From positions 3,224,001 through 3,288,000 of the forward strand of contig NZ_CP041216.1 of the NCBI RefSeq assembly GCF_020511155.1: a DNA stretch of 64,000 nt, read 5' to 3'. Below are positions 29,183 through 38,443 of the stretch, piece after piece. Under the pieces are notes generated by a model. The model did not search any database. It was not told the DNA's origin and saw only the letters and a list, made by a program, of their open reading frames with translations. Both the position numbers and the translations under genes were made by a program. How positions within the stretch are numbered: the stretch's first letter is position 1; each line of letters opens with the position of its first letter. The DNA comes from Shewanella glacialimarina. GTDB taxonomy: Bacteria; Pseudomonadota; Gammaproteobacteria; Enterobacterales; Shewanellaceae.

Positions 29183-29560
29183 TTAGTTTATTGGCCGAAT
29201 GAAGGAAAATACGTCGGTAACACCCACCAAATCGAGTACCACTAATACCACTAATACAGTGACGACCACCCCAACGATACCACCTGCTGCAGGCATATCA
29301 TTCATTTGGGTATTCAATTGATTTAATTCCTGGTCCGTCATACTGGCGATACGGATTTCTGCATCTTCAATACTAACACCAAGAGCCACCAGCTTATCTT
29401 GAACTTCAACGTTGTTAAGCATTTCAATAACTTGTTGTTTATTATAAATACTTTGTTGCTGGACTATAACCTGTTCTGAGGAAATAACACCTGCATAAGT
29501 ACCAGTAATACAAACTAAATAAGTTAATATTACTGAGGCAACGACTAGAATTTTTCTCAT
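29183..29560 (-). CDS. PA2779 family small membrane protein
   Basis: A 125-residue protein with an N-terminal signal or membrane segment (ILVVASVILTYLVCITGTYAG) and a C-terminal membrane segment (GGIVGVVVTVLVVLVVLDLVGVTDVF). Between them is the family core: VQDKLVALGVSIEDAEIRIA, then MTDQELNQLNTQMNDMPAAGG. The architecture agrees with the PA2779 family, always found beside a PA2778-like peptidase, as here. Function is unknown; a partner, substrate or localisation factor for the peptidase is a reasonable guess. Confidence 0.82.
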   Translation of the reverse strand: MRKILVVASVILTYLVCITGTYAGVISSEQVIVQQQSIYNKQQVIEMLNNVEVQDKLVALGVSIEDAEIRIASMTDQELNQLNTQMNDMPAAGGIVGVVVTVLVVLVVLDLVGVTDVFSFIRPIN

Positions 29561-29987
29561 TATATTTCCTTTAGTTGAACGAATTTATATACCTAGTAAA
29601 GAGTAAAGTGAATACTAAGTAATAACAAGCTGTATCGAGCTTAGGCACAGAATTGTAGTGGTCAATCTAAAACGCACCAACACTTTAATATCAATATTTT
29701 ATCTAACATTACAGCCTTACTGTGCAATATTTCACATTCAAGCACACTGATAATCGTCTACGACTTACATACCTTAAGTAAAACCTTGATGTTTCGCGTC
29801 AGATAATCAAAGTCCGTTAACCCTTCTTTAGCTGATTTTATACCGTGACTATTGCCTATCTAACACACCCTTAATGTAAGTTCTTATCAGAAATAGCTAT
29901 TACAGGTTTCAGTAAAATACCTGTTCTTATTCAATAACAGAGAAAAGCTGTGCTTCAAACGAATTCAGATTCTGGGCCTGACTTAAA
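29561..29987. other. Intergenic region, no gene seen
   Basis: A 427-base AT-rich gap between two minus-strand genes. It should contain the promoter of the PA2779/PA2778 pair. A weak hairpin (ACAGGT with ACCTGT near 29905-29927) may end ubiT transcripts. I found no ORF of interest. Confidence 0.45.
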
Positions 29988-30515
29988 TTAAGCAATTTTC
30001 ACTATAGCAGCTTTGGCCTGCAACGTTTCTAAACTGAATAATAACTTGCCAATTGCTACGCCTATGGGTTTAGGTAAGGTATCGAGTTCTATAGACAAAA
30101 GCAGATTTTTAGCCTCTAAACCCAGCTCAGTATCCCCTTCAATCAATAGTTTACGTTGAAAAAAAAGGCTATCGGGATCTTCTTTACCTGAAGCAATTAA
30201 CAGCAGTTCAGGCATATTTCCGCTGAAGGTCACATCTGTTTGGTTTAATTCTCTCACGACCACCTTAGGCTGGATTACTTGGCTTATGCTTATCGCAAAA
30301 TCTAGACCAATATCAAGCACTTTTATACCAAGCCATTTACCTGCAATAAAATCCATCTCACCTTCTGAAAGTTGTTTTTCGAGGGCTAAATTGATCAATT
30401 TAGTTATCACCTCACGCTTGAAACGCTTGGGTATAATAGCTAAAGAATGACGCGTCATTACAGGTGCTGAAGTTAGTATTTTTGTAGATAGGGATTGCTG
30501 TAGTCCATTTAACAT
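29988..30515 (-). CDS. ubiT: Ubiquinone anaerobic biosynthesis accessory factor UbiT (SCP2 domain)
   Basis: A 175-residue SCP2 sterol-carrier-fold protein that binds ubiquinone intermediates in the oxygen-independent pathway. The SCP2 core is at about 45-135 (EGDTELGLEAKNLLLSIELD is near its end), and the tail LPKPIGVAIGKLLFSLETLQ is amphipathic, as in UbiT. It is divergent from ubiU-ubiV, 149 bases away, the grouping that identifies all three. The start ATG follows GGAGAG. Confidence 0.88.
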   Translation of the reverse strand: MLNGLQQSLSTKILTSAPVMTRHSLAIIPKRFKREVITKLINLALEKQLSEGEMDFIAGKWLGIKVLDIGLDFAISISQVIQPKVVVRELNQTDVTFSGNMPELLLIASGKEDPDSLFFQRKLLIEGDTELGLEAKNLLLSIELDTLPKPIGVAIGKLLFSLETLQAKAAIVKIA

Positions 30516-30580
30516 GAAGCTCTCCTACAGGGAATAGGTAATAATTCAAACCAGTTTACCCAGATTTTATGCTTAGAAAC

Positions 30581-30594
30581 CTGTTCCAAATCAA
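30581..30594. promoter_or_regulatory. Candidate FNR/EtrA site between ubiT and ubiU
   Basis: CTGTTCCAAATCAA matches 8 of the 10 fixed bases of TTGAT-N4-ATCAA, with a perfect right half. It lies 66-71 bases from both divergent start codons. Oxygen-responsive control of ubiTUV is expected from E. coli; this site is only a candidate. Confidence 0.35.
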
Positions 30595-30664
30595 ACCTTG
30601 TTAACTCAATCGCTTTTACACTCAACGCCCTATCGACAATAACAACAAAACTGCGAGAAAGATC

Positions 30665-31678
30665 ATGGAACTTTTATGTCCTGCGGGTAACCTTGCCGCC
30701 TTAAAAGCGGCATTTAATGCTGGCGCAGATGCCGTTTACCTTGGATTAAAAGATGACACCAATGCTCGATCATTTGCTGGACTTAATTTTTCAGCGGAGC
30801 AAATAAAACAAGCGAGTCAATTGGCTAAACAACAAAATAGAAAACTTTTCCTGACTCTAAACACCTTTGCAAAACCTGGGCATGAAGGACGTTGGAAACA
30901 AGCCATCGATCTCGCCGCGGATTTAAATCTGGATGCGGTAATTTGCGCCGATATTTCATTACTCGAATATGCCCATCACCATTACCCTGGTCTACCCTTG
31001 CATTTATCTGTGCAAGCCAGCGCGACCAATGTTGCCGCGCTTTCTTTTTACAAAAAGCAATTCAACATTGAACGTGCAGTTTTACCTCGAGTACTGTCCA
31101 TGAAGCAAGTTAGAGAGTTAGCTAAGATCAGCCCGGTTGATTTAGAAGTATTTGCCTTTGGCAGCCTTTGTATTATGGCCGAAGGTCGCTGCCAGTTATC
31201 CAGCTATGTGACAGGCCAGTCGCCCAATACCGGCGGCTCTTGCTCACCAGCTAATCATGTTCGCTGGCAAGATTCTGGCAACGACAAGTTAACCCGCTTA
31301 AATGAGGTACTGATTGACAAAGCCAGTCAAGATGAACAATTAGGGTATCCGGTGGTGTGTAAAGGACGTTACCAAACAGATAACGAGATGACAGCTGAAT
31401 ATATGTTGGAATCGCCCACTAGCTTAAATACCATCGGCCTTATTCCTGAGCTTGCTCAAGCAGGTATTCGCTCACTTAAAATTGAAGGGCGTCAACGTAG
31501 CCCAGCTTATGTCACCCAAGTCACTCAAGTGTGGCGCCAGGCAATTGATGCCTACTTTCAATCACCAGAACTCTTTAACGAAAAACTTAAAAATCAACAT
31601 CAATGGCATTCAGCACTCGATAAAGTGTCAGAAGGCCAAGTCACCACTTTGGGTGCATATGAACGCCAATGGCAATAG
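30665..31678 (+). CDS. ubiU: Ubiquinone O2-independent hydroxylase subunit UbiU (peptidase U32 family)
   Basis: Forms with UbiV an iron-sulfur complex that hydroxylates ubiquinone precursors without oxygen. The 337-residue protein begins MELLCPAGNLAALKAAFNAG, the U32 pattern. Cluster cysteines are visible in FGSLCIMAEGRCQLSSYVTG, GGSCSPANHVRW and YPVVCKGRYQ. SLKIEGRQRSPAYV near the C-terminus is also typical. It is followed by ubiV after 11 bases. Confidence 0.94.
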   Translation: MELLCPAGNLAALKAAFNAGADAVYLGLKDDTNARSFAGLNFSAEQIKQASQLAKQQNRKLFLTLNTFAKPGHEGRWKQAIDLAADLNLDAVICADISLLEYAHHHYPGLPLHLSVQASATNVAALSFYKKQFNIERAVLPRVLSMKQVRELAKISPVDLEVFAFGSLCIMAEGRCQLSSYVTGQSPNTGGSCSPANHVRWQDSGNDKLTRLNEVLIDKASQDEQLGYPVVCKGRYQTDNEMTAEYMLESPTSLNTIGLIPELAQAGIRSLKIEGRQRSPAYVTQVTQVWRQAIDAYFQSPELFNEKLKNQHQWHSALDKVSEGQVTTLGAYERQWQ

Positions 31679-31689
31679 GGACTAATGAC

Positions 31690-32568
31690 ATGAAACTTTC
31701 TCTCGGGCCCCTGACATATTGCTGGAATAAAACCAGCATATTTGAGTATTACCAAGCGATTGCTGACACCAACATAGATACCGTTTATTTAGGCGAGGTC
31801 ATTTGCAGTCGCCGTCGTGAAATGAAATATAAAGATTACCTTGAATTGGCTCATATGCTGGCAGCTAAAGGAAAAAAAGTGATTTTAACCACCATGACTT
31901 TGATTGAATCGCAATCTGAAATCATTGAGCTTAAACGTATTATTGATAATGGTGAGTTTGCTATTGAAGCCAATGACATGGCGGCTGTTAACCTTGCTTC
32001 AGAAGCGAATATACCTTTTATCTGCGGCCCATCGTTGAACCTCTATAATCGAGGTAGTCTTGATATTATGCAAAAATTAGGTATGACAAGATTTGTGATG
32101 CCTTATGAGCTTTCAAGAGAATGGCTTGAGCAAATACTCACCCAAAGCACTACCCAATTCGAAACAGAAGTATTAGGTTATGGTTACATGCCATTAGCAC
32201 ACTCTGCCCGTTGCTTCACTGCCAAGCATCATCAAAAACCTAAGCTCGATTGCCAGATTGTTTGTCTGCAATACCCCAAAGGGCTGTTGACCCAAACCCA
32301 AGAGTCACAACCTCTACTGAGATTAAACGGTATCCAAACTCAATCGGCAGCAAAGGTTAATCTCATTAATCAGATCCCTTCAATGTCTAAAATCGGTGTC
32401 GATTATTGGCGATTGTCACCAACTGGACTGGAGGACATAGGATTAATTAATCAAATAGCATCCAGCCAGCACAGTGAATTGACAGCGATAACACCATCAC
32501 ATTCAGCGATAGAGTGTAATGGATACTGGTTTGGTGAAGCGGGAATGCAAATAAATCAAAGTACTTAG
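31690..32568 (+). CDS. ubiV: Ubiquinone O2-independent hydroxylase subunit UbiV (peptidase U32 family)
   Basis: UbiU partner of 292 residues from the ATG at 31690 (MKLSLGPLTYCWNKTSIFEY), which has AGGGA eight bases ahead; the longer frame from 31669 overlaps ubiU. Cluster cysteines: GEVICSRRREMKYKDY (about residue 38), SARCFTAKHHQ and LDCQIVCLQYPKG. RLSPTGLED and the C-terminal CNGYWFGEAGM fit E. coli UbiV. Confidence 0.94.
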   Translation: MKLSLGPLTYCWNKTSIFEYYQAIADTNIDTVYLGEVICSRRREMKYKDYLELAHMLAAKGKKVILTTMTLIESQSEIIELKRIIDNGEFAIEANDMAAVNLASEANIPFICGPSLNLYNRGSLDIMQKLGMTRFVMPYELSREWLEQILTQSTTQFETEVLGYGYMPLAHSARCFTAKHHQKPKLDCQIVCLQYPKGLLTQTQESQPLLRLNGIQTQSAAKVNLINQIPSMSKIGVDYWRLSPTGLEDIGLINQIASSQHSELTAITPSHSAIECNGYWFGEAGMQINQST

Positions 32569-32569
32569 G

Positions 32570-32872
32570 TCTGTGATTGCCAAAGCAAGAAAACTAGCAG
32601 CGAAACTCAACCAAAAAGGATATTTAAGTAAACAATCAGGCTAATGCGATACTCAGGCTACCAAAAAATATTCCTCCATTCAAAATCAGTGCAAATTCAG
32701 AGTGACCATAATGCCCCAGCTCACTCACACTGCTTTGAAGTAGCAAGAAACCTGCAAATCCATCGCGCGAGATCTCTAAGGTGCTGGCGGTCACCAAGCC
32801 TAACAGTAGCCCAAAACATCATAATAAATTAAAACGTATAGCCAACTGGGCAATTTTGTGTTGATTTGTCAT
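32570..32872 (-). pseudogene. Remnant of a DUF998-type membrane protein gene
   Basis: Read on the minus strand from ATG at 32872 the frame gives MTNQHKIAQLAIRFNLL, an in-frame TGA at 32819-32821, then 61 open codons including LLLGLVTASTLEISRDG, QSSVSELGHYGHSEFALI and NGGIFFGSLSIALA, then TGA at 32636. A second frame continues with KYPFWLSFAASFLALAIT up to about 32572. The SELGHYGHS and NGG-FFGSL pattern resembles DUF998 integral membrane proteins. One nonsense codon, one frameshift and loss of the C-terminal part make this a decayed gene. Confidence 0.6.
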
Positions 32873-33351
32873 AACACCATTTACTATTAAACGCATGCAC
32901 ATGCAGTTTAAATGACATTGAATTATAAAACTGAGTGCTAAACAGCAAAACTATTGTTTAATTATCGCGCTTTTAGATAAAAACTCTATAATTTAGTAGT
33001 ATTTTTATTGGCATATTGGCGTTACAGATGTGTGAATATGTACCTACAGAGTCAATTTAAGACAACTCTGATACCTAAAACAGAATAAAAGTAAAAAACA
33101 CCAGACCTCATTAACAAGTGTAACCTTCTGATTACATTTATTTTAAGTACATAAAAGCTTTTTTAAGATACAATATAAATAATCAAAAATAAGTGCTAAC
33201 TATTCGTTTAATTGAATCATTTTACTTAAACTTGAATAGACGGTAACCTTGCGGCAAAAATAACTATCATAAATACTTTTAGCCATACTCTTATTGGCAG
33301 GACTTGGTAATTTATTCACTGCCTCAAGCAGGTAGATTTAAGGTATTAGAC
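32873..33351. other. Intergenic region, no gene seen
   Basis: About 480 bases of AT-rich sequence between the DUF998 remnant and the YjiH-type gene. It must hold the promoter of the latter. No ORF, hairpin or known operator stood out. Confidence 0.45.
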
Positions 33352-34713
33352 GTGAACCAACAGAAACCAATACATAATCTCAAGACAATATTAACTTTTA
33401 TCATACCGTCTCTGATCGGTTTGTTACTTTTTATTGCCCCTATTAGCACAGACAACGGCTTAACCATACCTATTGCTATCGTTTCTAAAGCGTTACAGTC
33501 CGCAATGGGAAATACGATTCAACTGATTGTCACTGGTATTGTAATTTTTATGGCCTTTATTTCTGTTCTGGCCAGATTAATCAAACCTAAGTTTGTCAGA
33601 CAAAGTCATTTTTTACATGCCTTGCTTAATGTGTCACTGTTTTGGTTACTAATGCGAGTACTAGGTGCCGTATTTATTGGCTTAACGTGCTTTGAAGTTG
33701 GCCCTGAAGCTATTATTTCAGGTAATACTGGTAGTCTAGTGTATAACGACTTACTGCCTGTGCTTTTTTCAGTATTTGTGTTTGCAGGTATGCTATTACC
33801 CCTACTTCTGAATTTTGGATTGCTTGAATTTTTTGGCACTATGCTAACAAAAGTTATGCGGCCAATATTTAACTTACCCGGACGCAGTGCCGTTGATTGT
33901 ATCGCCTCTTGGTTAGGTGACGGTAGTGTAGGTATTTTAATGACGTCTAAGCAGTATGAAACACGCTTTTATACGCAACGAGAAGCAGCGGTTATTGGTA
34001 CCACATTCTCTGCAGTATCAATTACATTTAGCTTAGTGGTAATTTCACAAGTTAAATTAGAGCACTTATTTGTACCATTTTACCTGACTGTCTGTTTAGC
34101 TGGCATAGTCGCTGCAATCATAGTACCTAAGTTGCCCCCACTTTCTTGGAAGAAAGATAACTATATCGATGACACTCCCCGCCACCCAGATGATGAGATG
34201 ATCCCTAAAGGTCATGGGGTATTTTCTTGGGGTTACCATCAAGCATTAGAACGCGCATCGCAAGTCACTAGTGTTAAACAAGTGATATTAGATGGGATTA
34301 AAAATGTCGTTGATATGATTTTTGGCATAATACCTGTGGTTATGGCCATTGGCACAATGGCGTTAATACTGGCAGAGTACACTCCTATATTTGATTATTT
34401 AGGCATGCCTTTCATTCCATTATTGGAACTATTACAAATCCCCGATGCTGCCCTGGCCTCTAAAACGATTGTGGTCGGTTTTGCTGATATGTTTATTCCT
34501 TCAATTTTAGCCAGCTCAATTGAGTCGGACCTGACGCGTTTTGTGATTGCTGCTTTATCGGTGACCCAATTAATTTATATGAGCGAAGTCGGTGCCCTGC
34601 TTATTGGCAGTAAGATTCCAGTTAACTTTTTAGAACTGTTCGTTATCTTCATTTTACGTACAGTAGTGACCTTACCTGTTATCGCCTTAATGGGACATAT
34701 CATTCTGTCTTAA
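33352..34713 (+). CDS. YjiH family membrane protein (nucleoside recognition/Gate domain)
   Basis: Inner-membrane protein of about 453 residues with around ten hydrophobic segments and the YjiH/Gate features: FIIPSLIGLLLFIAPIS, PVLFSVFVFAGMLLPLLLNFGLLEF, SAVDCIASWLGDGSVGILMTSKQY, AVIGTTFSAVSITFSLVV, and VGFADMFIPSILASSI near the end. The GTG at 33352 (MNQQKPIHNL) with AAGG eight bases upstream is chosen over the TTG at 33304. Transport activity is presumed from the domain; substrate is unknown. Confidence 0.87.
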   Translation: MNQQKPIHNLKTILTFIIPSLIGLLLFIAPISTDNGLTIPIAIVSKALQSAMGNTIQLIVTGIVIFMAFISVLARLIKPKFVRQSHFLHALLNVSLFWLLMRVLGAVFIGLTCFEVGPEAIISGNTGSLVYNDLLPVLFSVFVFAGMLLPLLLNFGLLEFFGTMLTKVMRPIFNLPGRSAVDCIASWLGDGSVGILMTSKQYETRFYTQREAAVIGTTFSAVSITFSLVVISQVKLEHLFVPFYLTVCLAGIVAAIIVPKLPPLSWKKDNYIDDTPRHPDDEMIPKGHGVFSWGYHQALERASQVTSVKQVILDGIKNVVDMIFGIIPVVMAIGTMALILAEYTPIFDYLGMPFIPLLELLQIPDAALASKTIVVGFADMFIPSILASSIESDLTRFVIAALSVTQLIYMSEVGALLIGSKIPVNFLELFVIFILRTVVTLPVIALMGHIILS

Positions 34714-34736
34714 GTGATTACTCAGACTCAACTAAT

Positions 34737-34766
34737 AAAAAAGCCGTCATCAGACGGCCTTTTTAT
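34737..34766. terminator. Bidirectional terminator between convergent genes
   Basis: GCCGTC (34743-34748) pairs with GACGGC (34753-34758) around ATCA, with an A run before and a T run after. It can serve both the YjiH-type gene (plus) and the Mpo1-like gene (minus). Confidence 0.85.
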
Positions 34767-34808
34767 TTTATAATCAGCTAACTTTGAGGTTTATGTTTAG
34801 CATTAAGC

Positions 34809-35333
34809 CTAAACAGCCCGCTTAGCGGCTTCAATTGCTCGACGTTTATCTCTGGCAATAGGTGTTATTTCTGCATCTAATTGTTTTTCCCAGCCGAACA
34901 TAAAATACAGTTCTGCCATTAAAAAAAATGGACCAATAAGTAACTGATTTAAATCATCCATAAAAGCAGGTTTAGCTTTTTCATATTGATGGCCAATAAA
35001 TTGAATCACCCAACCAATCACAAATATGGATATGGCTAATACAAAAGGATGAGCGGTATGTACTGCCAGCTCAGAGGTGATTAACACAGGGACGATAAAT
35101 AATGTTAACCCTACAGCAAGCCTAACATGCAGCTTGTAGTAATAACCAAGCACGACCAACATCACTACCATTGCGGCACTGAATTCGAAGTCACCGTATT
35201 GAAACCGTAATGTTCCAAACATCAAAAATGCTGACCAAATGATCATTGGCACCCCAAAAAAATGGGTTTTAATATTTCTCGGGTTCAAATGAACACTTTT
35301 ATAGGTGGAAAGTTGTTCTACTGCTGATTTCAT
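34809..35333 (-). CDS. Mpo1-like (DUF962) integral membrane protein
   Basis: A 174-residue protein of the DUF962/Mpo1 family, whose yeast member is an Fe-dependent dioxygenase of 2-hydroxy fatty acids. The conserved features are HLNPRNIKTHFFGVPMIIW, the hydrophobic middle helices, and the signature QFIGHQYEKAKPAFMDDLNQ followed by IGPFFLMAEL, which supply the His ligands. Bacterial role is not established. It is monocistronic with a bidirectional terminator behind it. Confidence 0.85.
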   Translation of the reverse strand: MKSAVEQLSTYKSVHLNPRNIKTHFFGVPMIIWSAFLMFGTLRFQYGDFEFSAAMVVMLVVLGYYYKLHVRLAVGLTLFIVPVLITSELAVHTAHPFVLAISIFVIGWVIQFIGHQYEKAKPAFMDDLNQLLIGPFFLMAELYFMFGWEKQLDAEITPIARDKRRAIEAAKRAV

Positions 35334-35400
35334 TTTGAGTCTCTATTTTGAGTTATTATCTTATTAATTTAACGTATGAAATCTAATTTGCAAAGCCATT

Positions 35401-35422
35401 AAAAAAGGCGCCAATGCGCCTT
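35401..35422 (-). terminator. Terminator after acpS
   Basis: On the minus strand AAGGCGC-ATTG-GCGCCTT is followed by a T run. It lies about 40 bases past the acpS stop and ends the long rpoE/lepA-acpS gene string. Confidence 0.85.
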
Positions 35423-35463
35423 AATAATATAAAGGGTAAGATAAATCTAAAATGGATACCCAA

Positions 35464-35844
35464 TCAACTCTCTAACACCACAGTTGCCACCGCATAATGT
35501 TGTTCATCAGCAATAGTAATAAAGCCATGACGCCCCTTTAATTGCTCAAGTCGTGCTTTTGCTCCCAGGGTAAAAGTGACGATAGGCGCACCATTGGCAT
35601 CATTAGCAATGTGAATATGTTGAAATGACACCCCACGCCCAATGCCTGTTCCTAATGCTTTAGCGGCGGCTTCTTTTGCCGCAAAACGTTTTGCCAGAAA
35701 TCGCTCTGGTATTTTTGATGCGGCATAAAGTGCAAATTCTGTATCAGTCAGTATACGCTTAGCTAATTTGTCGCCAAGACGTTCACGTTGATCTCGTATT
35801 CGCGCAATTTCAACAATATCCGTGCCTATACCGACAATCGCCAT
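35464..35844 (-). CDS. acpS: Holo-[acyl-carrier-protein] synthase
   Basis: Transfers phosphopantetheine from CoA to acyl carrier protein. The 126-residue protein has the two magnesium-binding motifs GIGTDIVEIARI (Asp near 8) and RFAAKEAAAKALGTGIG (Glu near 58). Its start overlaps the pdxJ stop by one base, the usual pdxJ-acpS coupling. It is the last gene of the minus-strand string and is followed by a terminator. Confidence 0.97.
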   Translation of the reverse strand: MAIVGIGTDIVEIARIRDQRERLGDKLAKRILTDTEFALYAASKIPERFLAKRFAAKEAAAKALGTGIGRGVSFQHIHIANDANGAPIVTFTLGAKARLEQLKGRHGFITIADEQHYAVATVVLES

Positions 35845-36581
35845 TACTCGCCTCTACGACCTTCAAGCATTAATTGCTTCATATCACGTACCGCTTTATC
35901 TAAGCCATCAATGGCCGCACGCGCAATAACAGCATGGCCAATATTTAACTCATATAACTCAGGAATTGCGGCAATAGGTTTAACATTATGATAGTGCAAA
36001 CCATGACCTGCATTAACGACTAAGCCTTTACCATGCGCATAGGTTGCCATTTCTGCAATGCGTTTTAACTCTTGAGCTTGTTCTGCATCAGTATGTGCGT
36101 CTGCGTAACAGCCGGTATGAATTTCAATATAAGGTGCACCAGATGCGACGGCTGCATCTATTTGAGTTTTATCTGCATCAATAAATAATGACACTTTTAT
36201 ACCCTGTGCAGCTAAGCGGGTCACAGCAGAGGTGATTTTGTCTAACTGACCAGCAACATCTAAACCACCTTCAGTGGTTAACTCTTCGCGTTTTTCTGGT
36301 ACTAAACAGGCATAAGCCGGTTTGATATCACAGGCGATAGCAATCATCTCTTCCGTGACCGCAAATTCAAAGTTCATCCGTGTTTTAAGGGTTTTTGCCA
36401 ATAAGTAAACATCACGGTCTTGAATATGGCGACGGTCTTCACGTAAATGAATCGTTATACCATCGGCACCGGCATGCTCAGCGACTGCTGCAGCATGAAC
36501 AGGATCAGGATAATGGGTGCCACGAGCCTGACGTAGGGTGGCGATATGATCGATATTAATACCTAAAAAAATGGCGCTCAC
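35844..36581 (-). CDS. pdxJ: Pyridoxine 5'-phosphate synthase
   Basis: Condenses 1-deoxyxylulose 5-phosphate with aminoacetone phosphate in vitamin B6 synthesis. The 245-residue TIM barrel shows [72 protein letters not shown] and [11 protein letters not shown], all family-typical. It lies between recO and acpS in the classical order. Confidence 0.98.
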   Translation of the reverse strand: MSAIFLGINIDHIATLRQARGTHYPDPVHAAAVAEHAGADGITIHLREDRRHIQDRDVYLLAKTLKTRMNFEFAVTEEMIAIACDIKPAYACLVPEKREELTTEGGLDVAGQLDKITSAVTRLAAQGIKVSLFIDADKTQIDAAVASGAPYIEIHTGCYADAHTDAEQAQELKRIAEMATYAHGKGLVVNAGHGLHYHNVKPIAAIPELYELNIGHAVIARAAIDGLDKAVRDMKQLMLEGRRGE

Positions 36582-36679
36582 GGTAGGTTCCTTATCATGA
36601 TGATAATAAAATTATTGTCTGGCTATTGTACTGATAATGGTGAGTTAATTCGAGATTATTATCAGCATTGTTGTACTCG

Positions 36680-37396
36680 CTAGGGCTTAACGAATAATTG
36701 ACGACTCAACAATGGTTTATTGCCTAATAGTGGCGTGAGTAAAAAACGCATCAAACCTTTGGCACTATTGAGGTGCTCTGCTGATAACTGCTCATTTTGC
36801 AGCGCAATTAACATAGCACCCGGCACTACACTTCGGCTGTGATTAAATGTACCGGCACTATGTTGTAGCACTGGAATAAAACCGCAATCAGTCTCTAATC
36901 GATAAGCACTAGTTGCTTCAATCGCATTACCGTCAACATCATATTGCAGCGAAGGTAATGCGCCGAGTTCAAGCAATAGTGCTTTTTCAAAAAAACGTAA
37001 ATGGCTGGAACAAAATGACTCTGCTAAGGATATTAAACTGCGATGATAAGCTATAAATAAAGGTTCTGCTTGATGATCAACCGTTAACAGACGCACCAAT
37101 AATTCGTTCAAATAAAAACCTGAATACAAGCTAGTACCACTGAGCGGAATAGCAGGTGCAGCGGCTTCAATGTGAGTCACCGTTTTTAAAGAAAGGTTTT
37201 TAGCTTCTGATTGGGCACTAAATTGAATAATAAGTGGCTGAAACGGTTGTAGTATTGATTTAATTGAACGTTTACCACTGCCAGTACGGGCAATGGCATC
37301 AACACGTCCGACACCGTCAATCAGTAAGTTAACAATCACACTGGACTCGCGATAAGCCCTGTGATGTAGCACATAGCCACGTTTCATCGTGGCCAT
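36680..37396 (-). CDS. recO: DNA repair protein RecO
   Basis: Recombination mediator that helps RecR load RecA on SSB-coated DNA. The 238-residue protein has an N-terminal OB fold (RGYVLHHRAYRESSVIVNLL, VDAIARTGSGKRS) and a helical C-terminal domain (SGFYLNELLVRLL is its start). It lacks the zinc cysteines seen in some RecO proteins, as is common in gammaproteobacteria. It lies between era and pdxJ. Confidence 0.95.
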   Translation of the reverse strand: MATMKRGYVLHHRAYRESSVIVNLLIDGVGRVDAIARTGSGKRSIKSILQPFQPLIIQFSAQSEAKNLSLKTVTHIEAAAPAIPLSGTSLYSGFYLNELLVRLLTVDHQAEPLFIAYHRSLISLAESFCSSHLRFFEKALLLELGALPSLQYDVDGNAIEATSAYRLETDCGFIPVLQHSAGTFNHSRSVVPGAMLIALQNEQLSAEHLNSAKGLMRFLLTPLLGNKPLLSRQLFVKP

Positions 37397-37429
37397 GTTC
37401 GTGTGTTTAGAGTGACAAAAACAAAAGGG

Positions 37430-38443
37430 TTAATCGTCGCCATAACCTAAACTACGCAGTGCGCGTTCATCGTCAGCCCAGCCAGATTTAACTTTGACCC
37501 ACACTTCAAGAAACACTTTATTATCAAACAAGGTTTCCATGTCTAAACGGGCTTGGGTGGCAATGGTGCGAATTCGCTCACCTTTATTACCAATCACCAT
37601 GCGTTTTTGGCCTTCACGCTCAACTAAAATCAGCGCATTAATCTGATAAACACCGTTTTCCATCATCTTAAATTGCTCAATTTCAACGGTACAATCATAG
37701 GGCAATTCATCACCTAAAAAGCGCATAAGCTTTTCACGTACAATTTCAGATGCCATAAAACGCTGTGAACGATCCGTCACATAATCTTCAGGAAAATAAA
37801 ATGGCGCTGTGGGTAATGAAACCTGAGCCAGCTCTAATATACGTTGAACATTGGTGCCTTTGTTGGCTGAGATTGGTAATATGTCATCAAAATCAAACTT
37901 CTTGCCTAACTCTTCTAAATAAGGAAATAACGATTCCTTATCTTTGATGTTATCCACTTTATTGATAGCCAAAACAATTCTACGGCCATCATTATGATGC
38001 TTAATTTTTTGCAGCACCATTTCATCATCTGCGGTCCATATCATCGCATCGACAACGAACACAACCATGCACACATCCGCTAACGAGCTGGCCGCAGCGC
38101 GGTTCATCAAACGGTTAATGGCACGCTTTTCTTCGATATGTAAGCCAGGCGTATCGATAAAGACAATTTGTTTTGGGCCATCACTGTGGATACCCATAAT
38201 ACGATGGCGCGTCGTTTGCGGCTTTTTAGAGGTAATGCTGACCTTTTGGCCGAGTAATTTATTCAGCAGAGTCGACTTGCCCACATTAGGGCGACCAACA
38301 ATGGCAACCATGCCGCAGTAAGTCACATCATATTGAGCAGTGGCTTGTGGTGCAGCAAGGTTCATCCTTGACAATAATTCATTTAAGCTTGGCTCTGGTG
38401 CAGTCTCGGCTTGTTGACTTGGCAAGTCAGTTTTTTTGGTCAT
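37430..38443 (-). CDS. era: GTPase Era
   Basis: Essential GTPase that binds 16S rRNA during 30S assembly. G motifs: [16 protein letters not shown] (G1), TRHR (G2), DTPGLH (G3), NKVDNIKD (G4) and ISANKG (G5); the C-terminal KH domain has [13 protein letters not shown]. At 337 residues it is some 35 longer than E. coli Era, because of a polar N-terminal extension of about 40 residues before [14 protein letters not shown]. The ATG overlaps the rnc stop by four bases. Confidence 0.97.
   Translation of the reverse strand: MTKKTDLPSQQAETAPEPSLNELLSRMNLAAPQATAQYDVTYCGMVAIVGRPNVGKSTLLNKLLGQKVSITSKKPQTTRHRIMGIHSDGPKQIVFIDTPGLHIEEKRAINRLMNRAAASSLADVCMVVFVVDAMIWTADDEMVLQKIKHHNDGRRIVLAINKVDNIKDKESLFPYLEELGKKFDFDDILPISANKGTNVQRILELAQVSLPTAPFYFPEDYVTDRSQRFMASEIVREKLMRFLGDELPYDCTVEIEQFKMMENGVYQINALILVEREGQKRMVIGNKGERIRTIATQARLDMETLFDNKVFLEVWVKVKSGWADDERALRSLGYGDD

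Noticed and set aside
29655..29680. GTAGTGGTCAATCTAAAA resembles the end of some IS3-type elements
   Set aside because: No matching inverted end, target duplication or transposase remnant was found nearby.
32819..32821. In-frame TGA of the DUF998 remnant as selenocysteine
   Set aside because: A downstream frameshift and a missing C-terminus show general decay; the position lies in a membrane helix with no redox motif.
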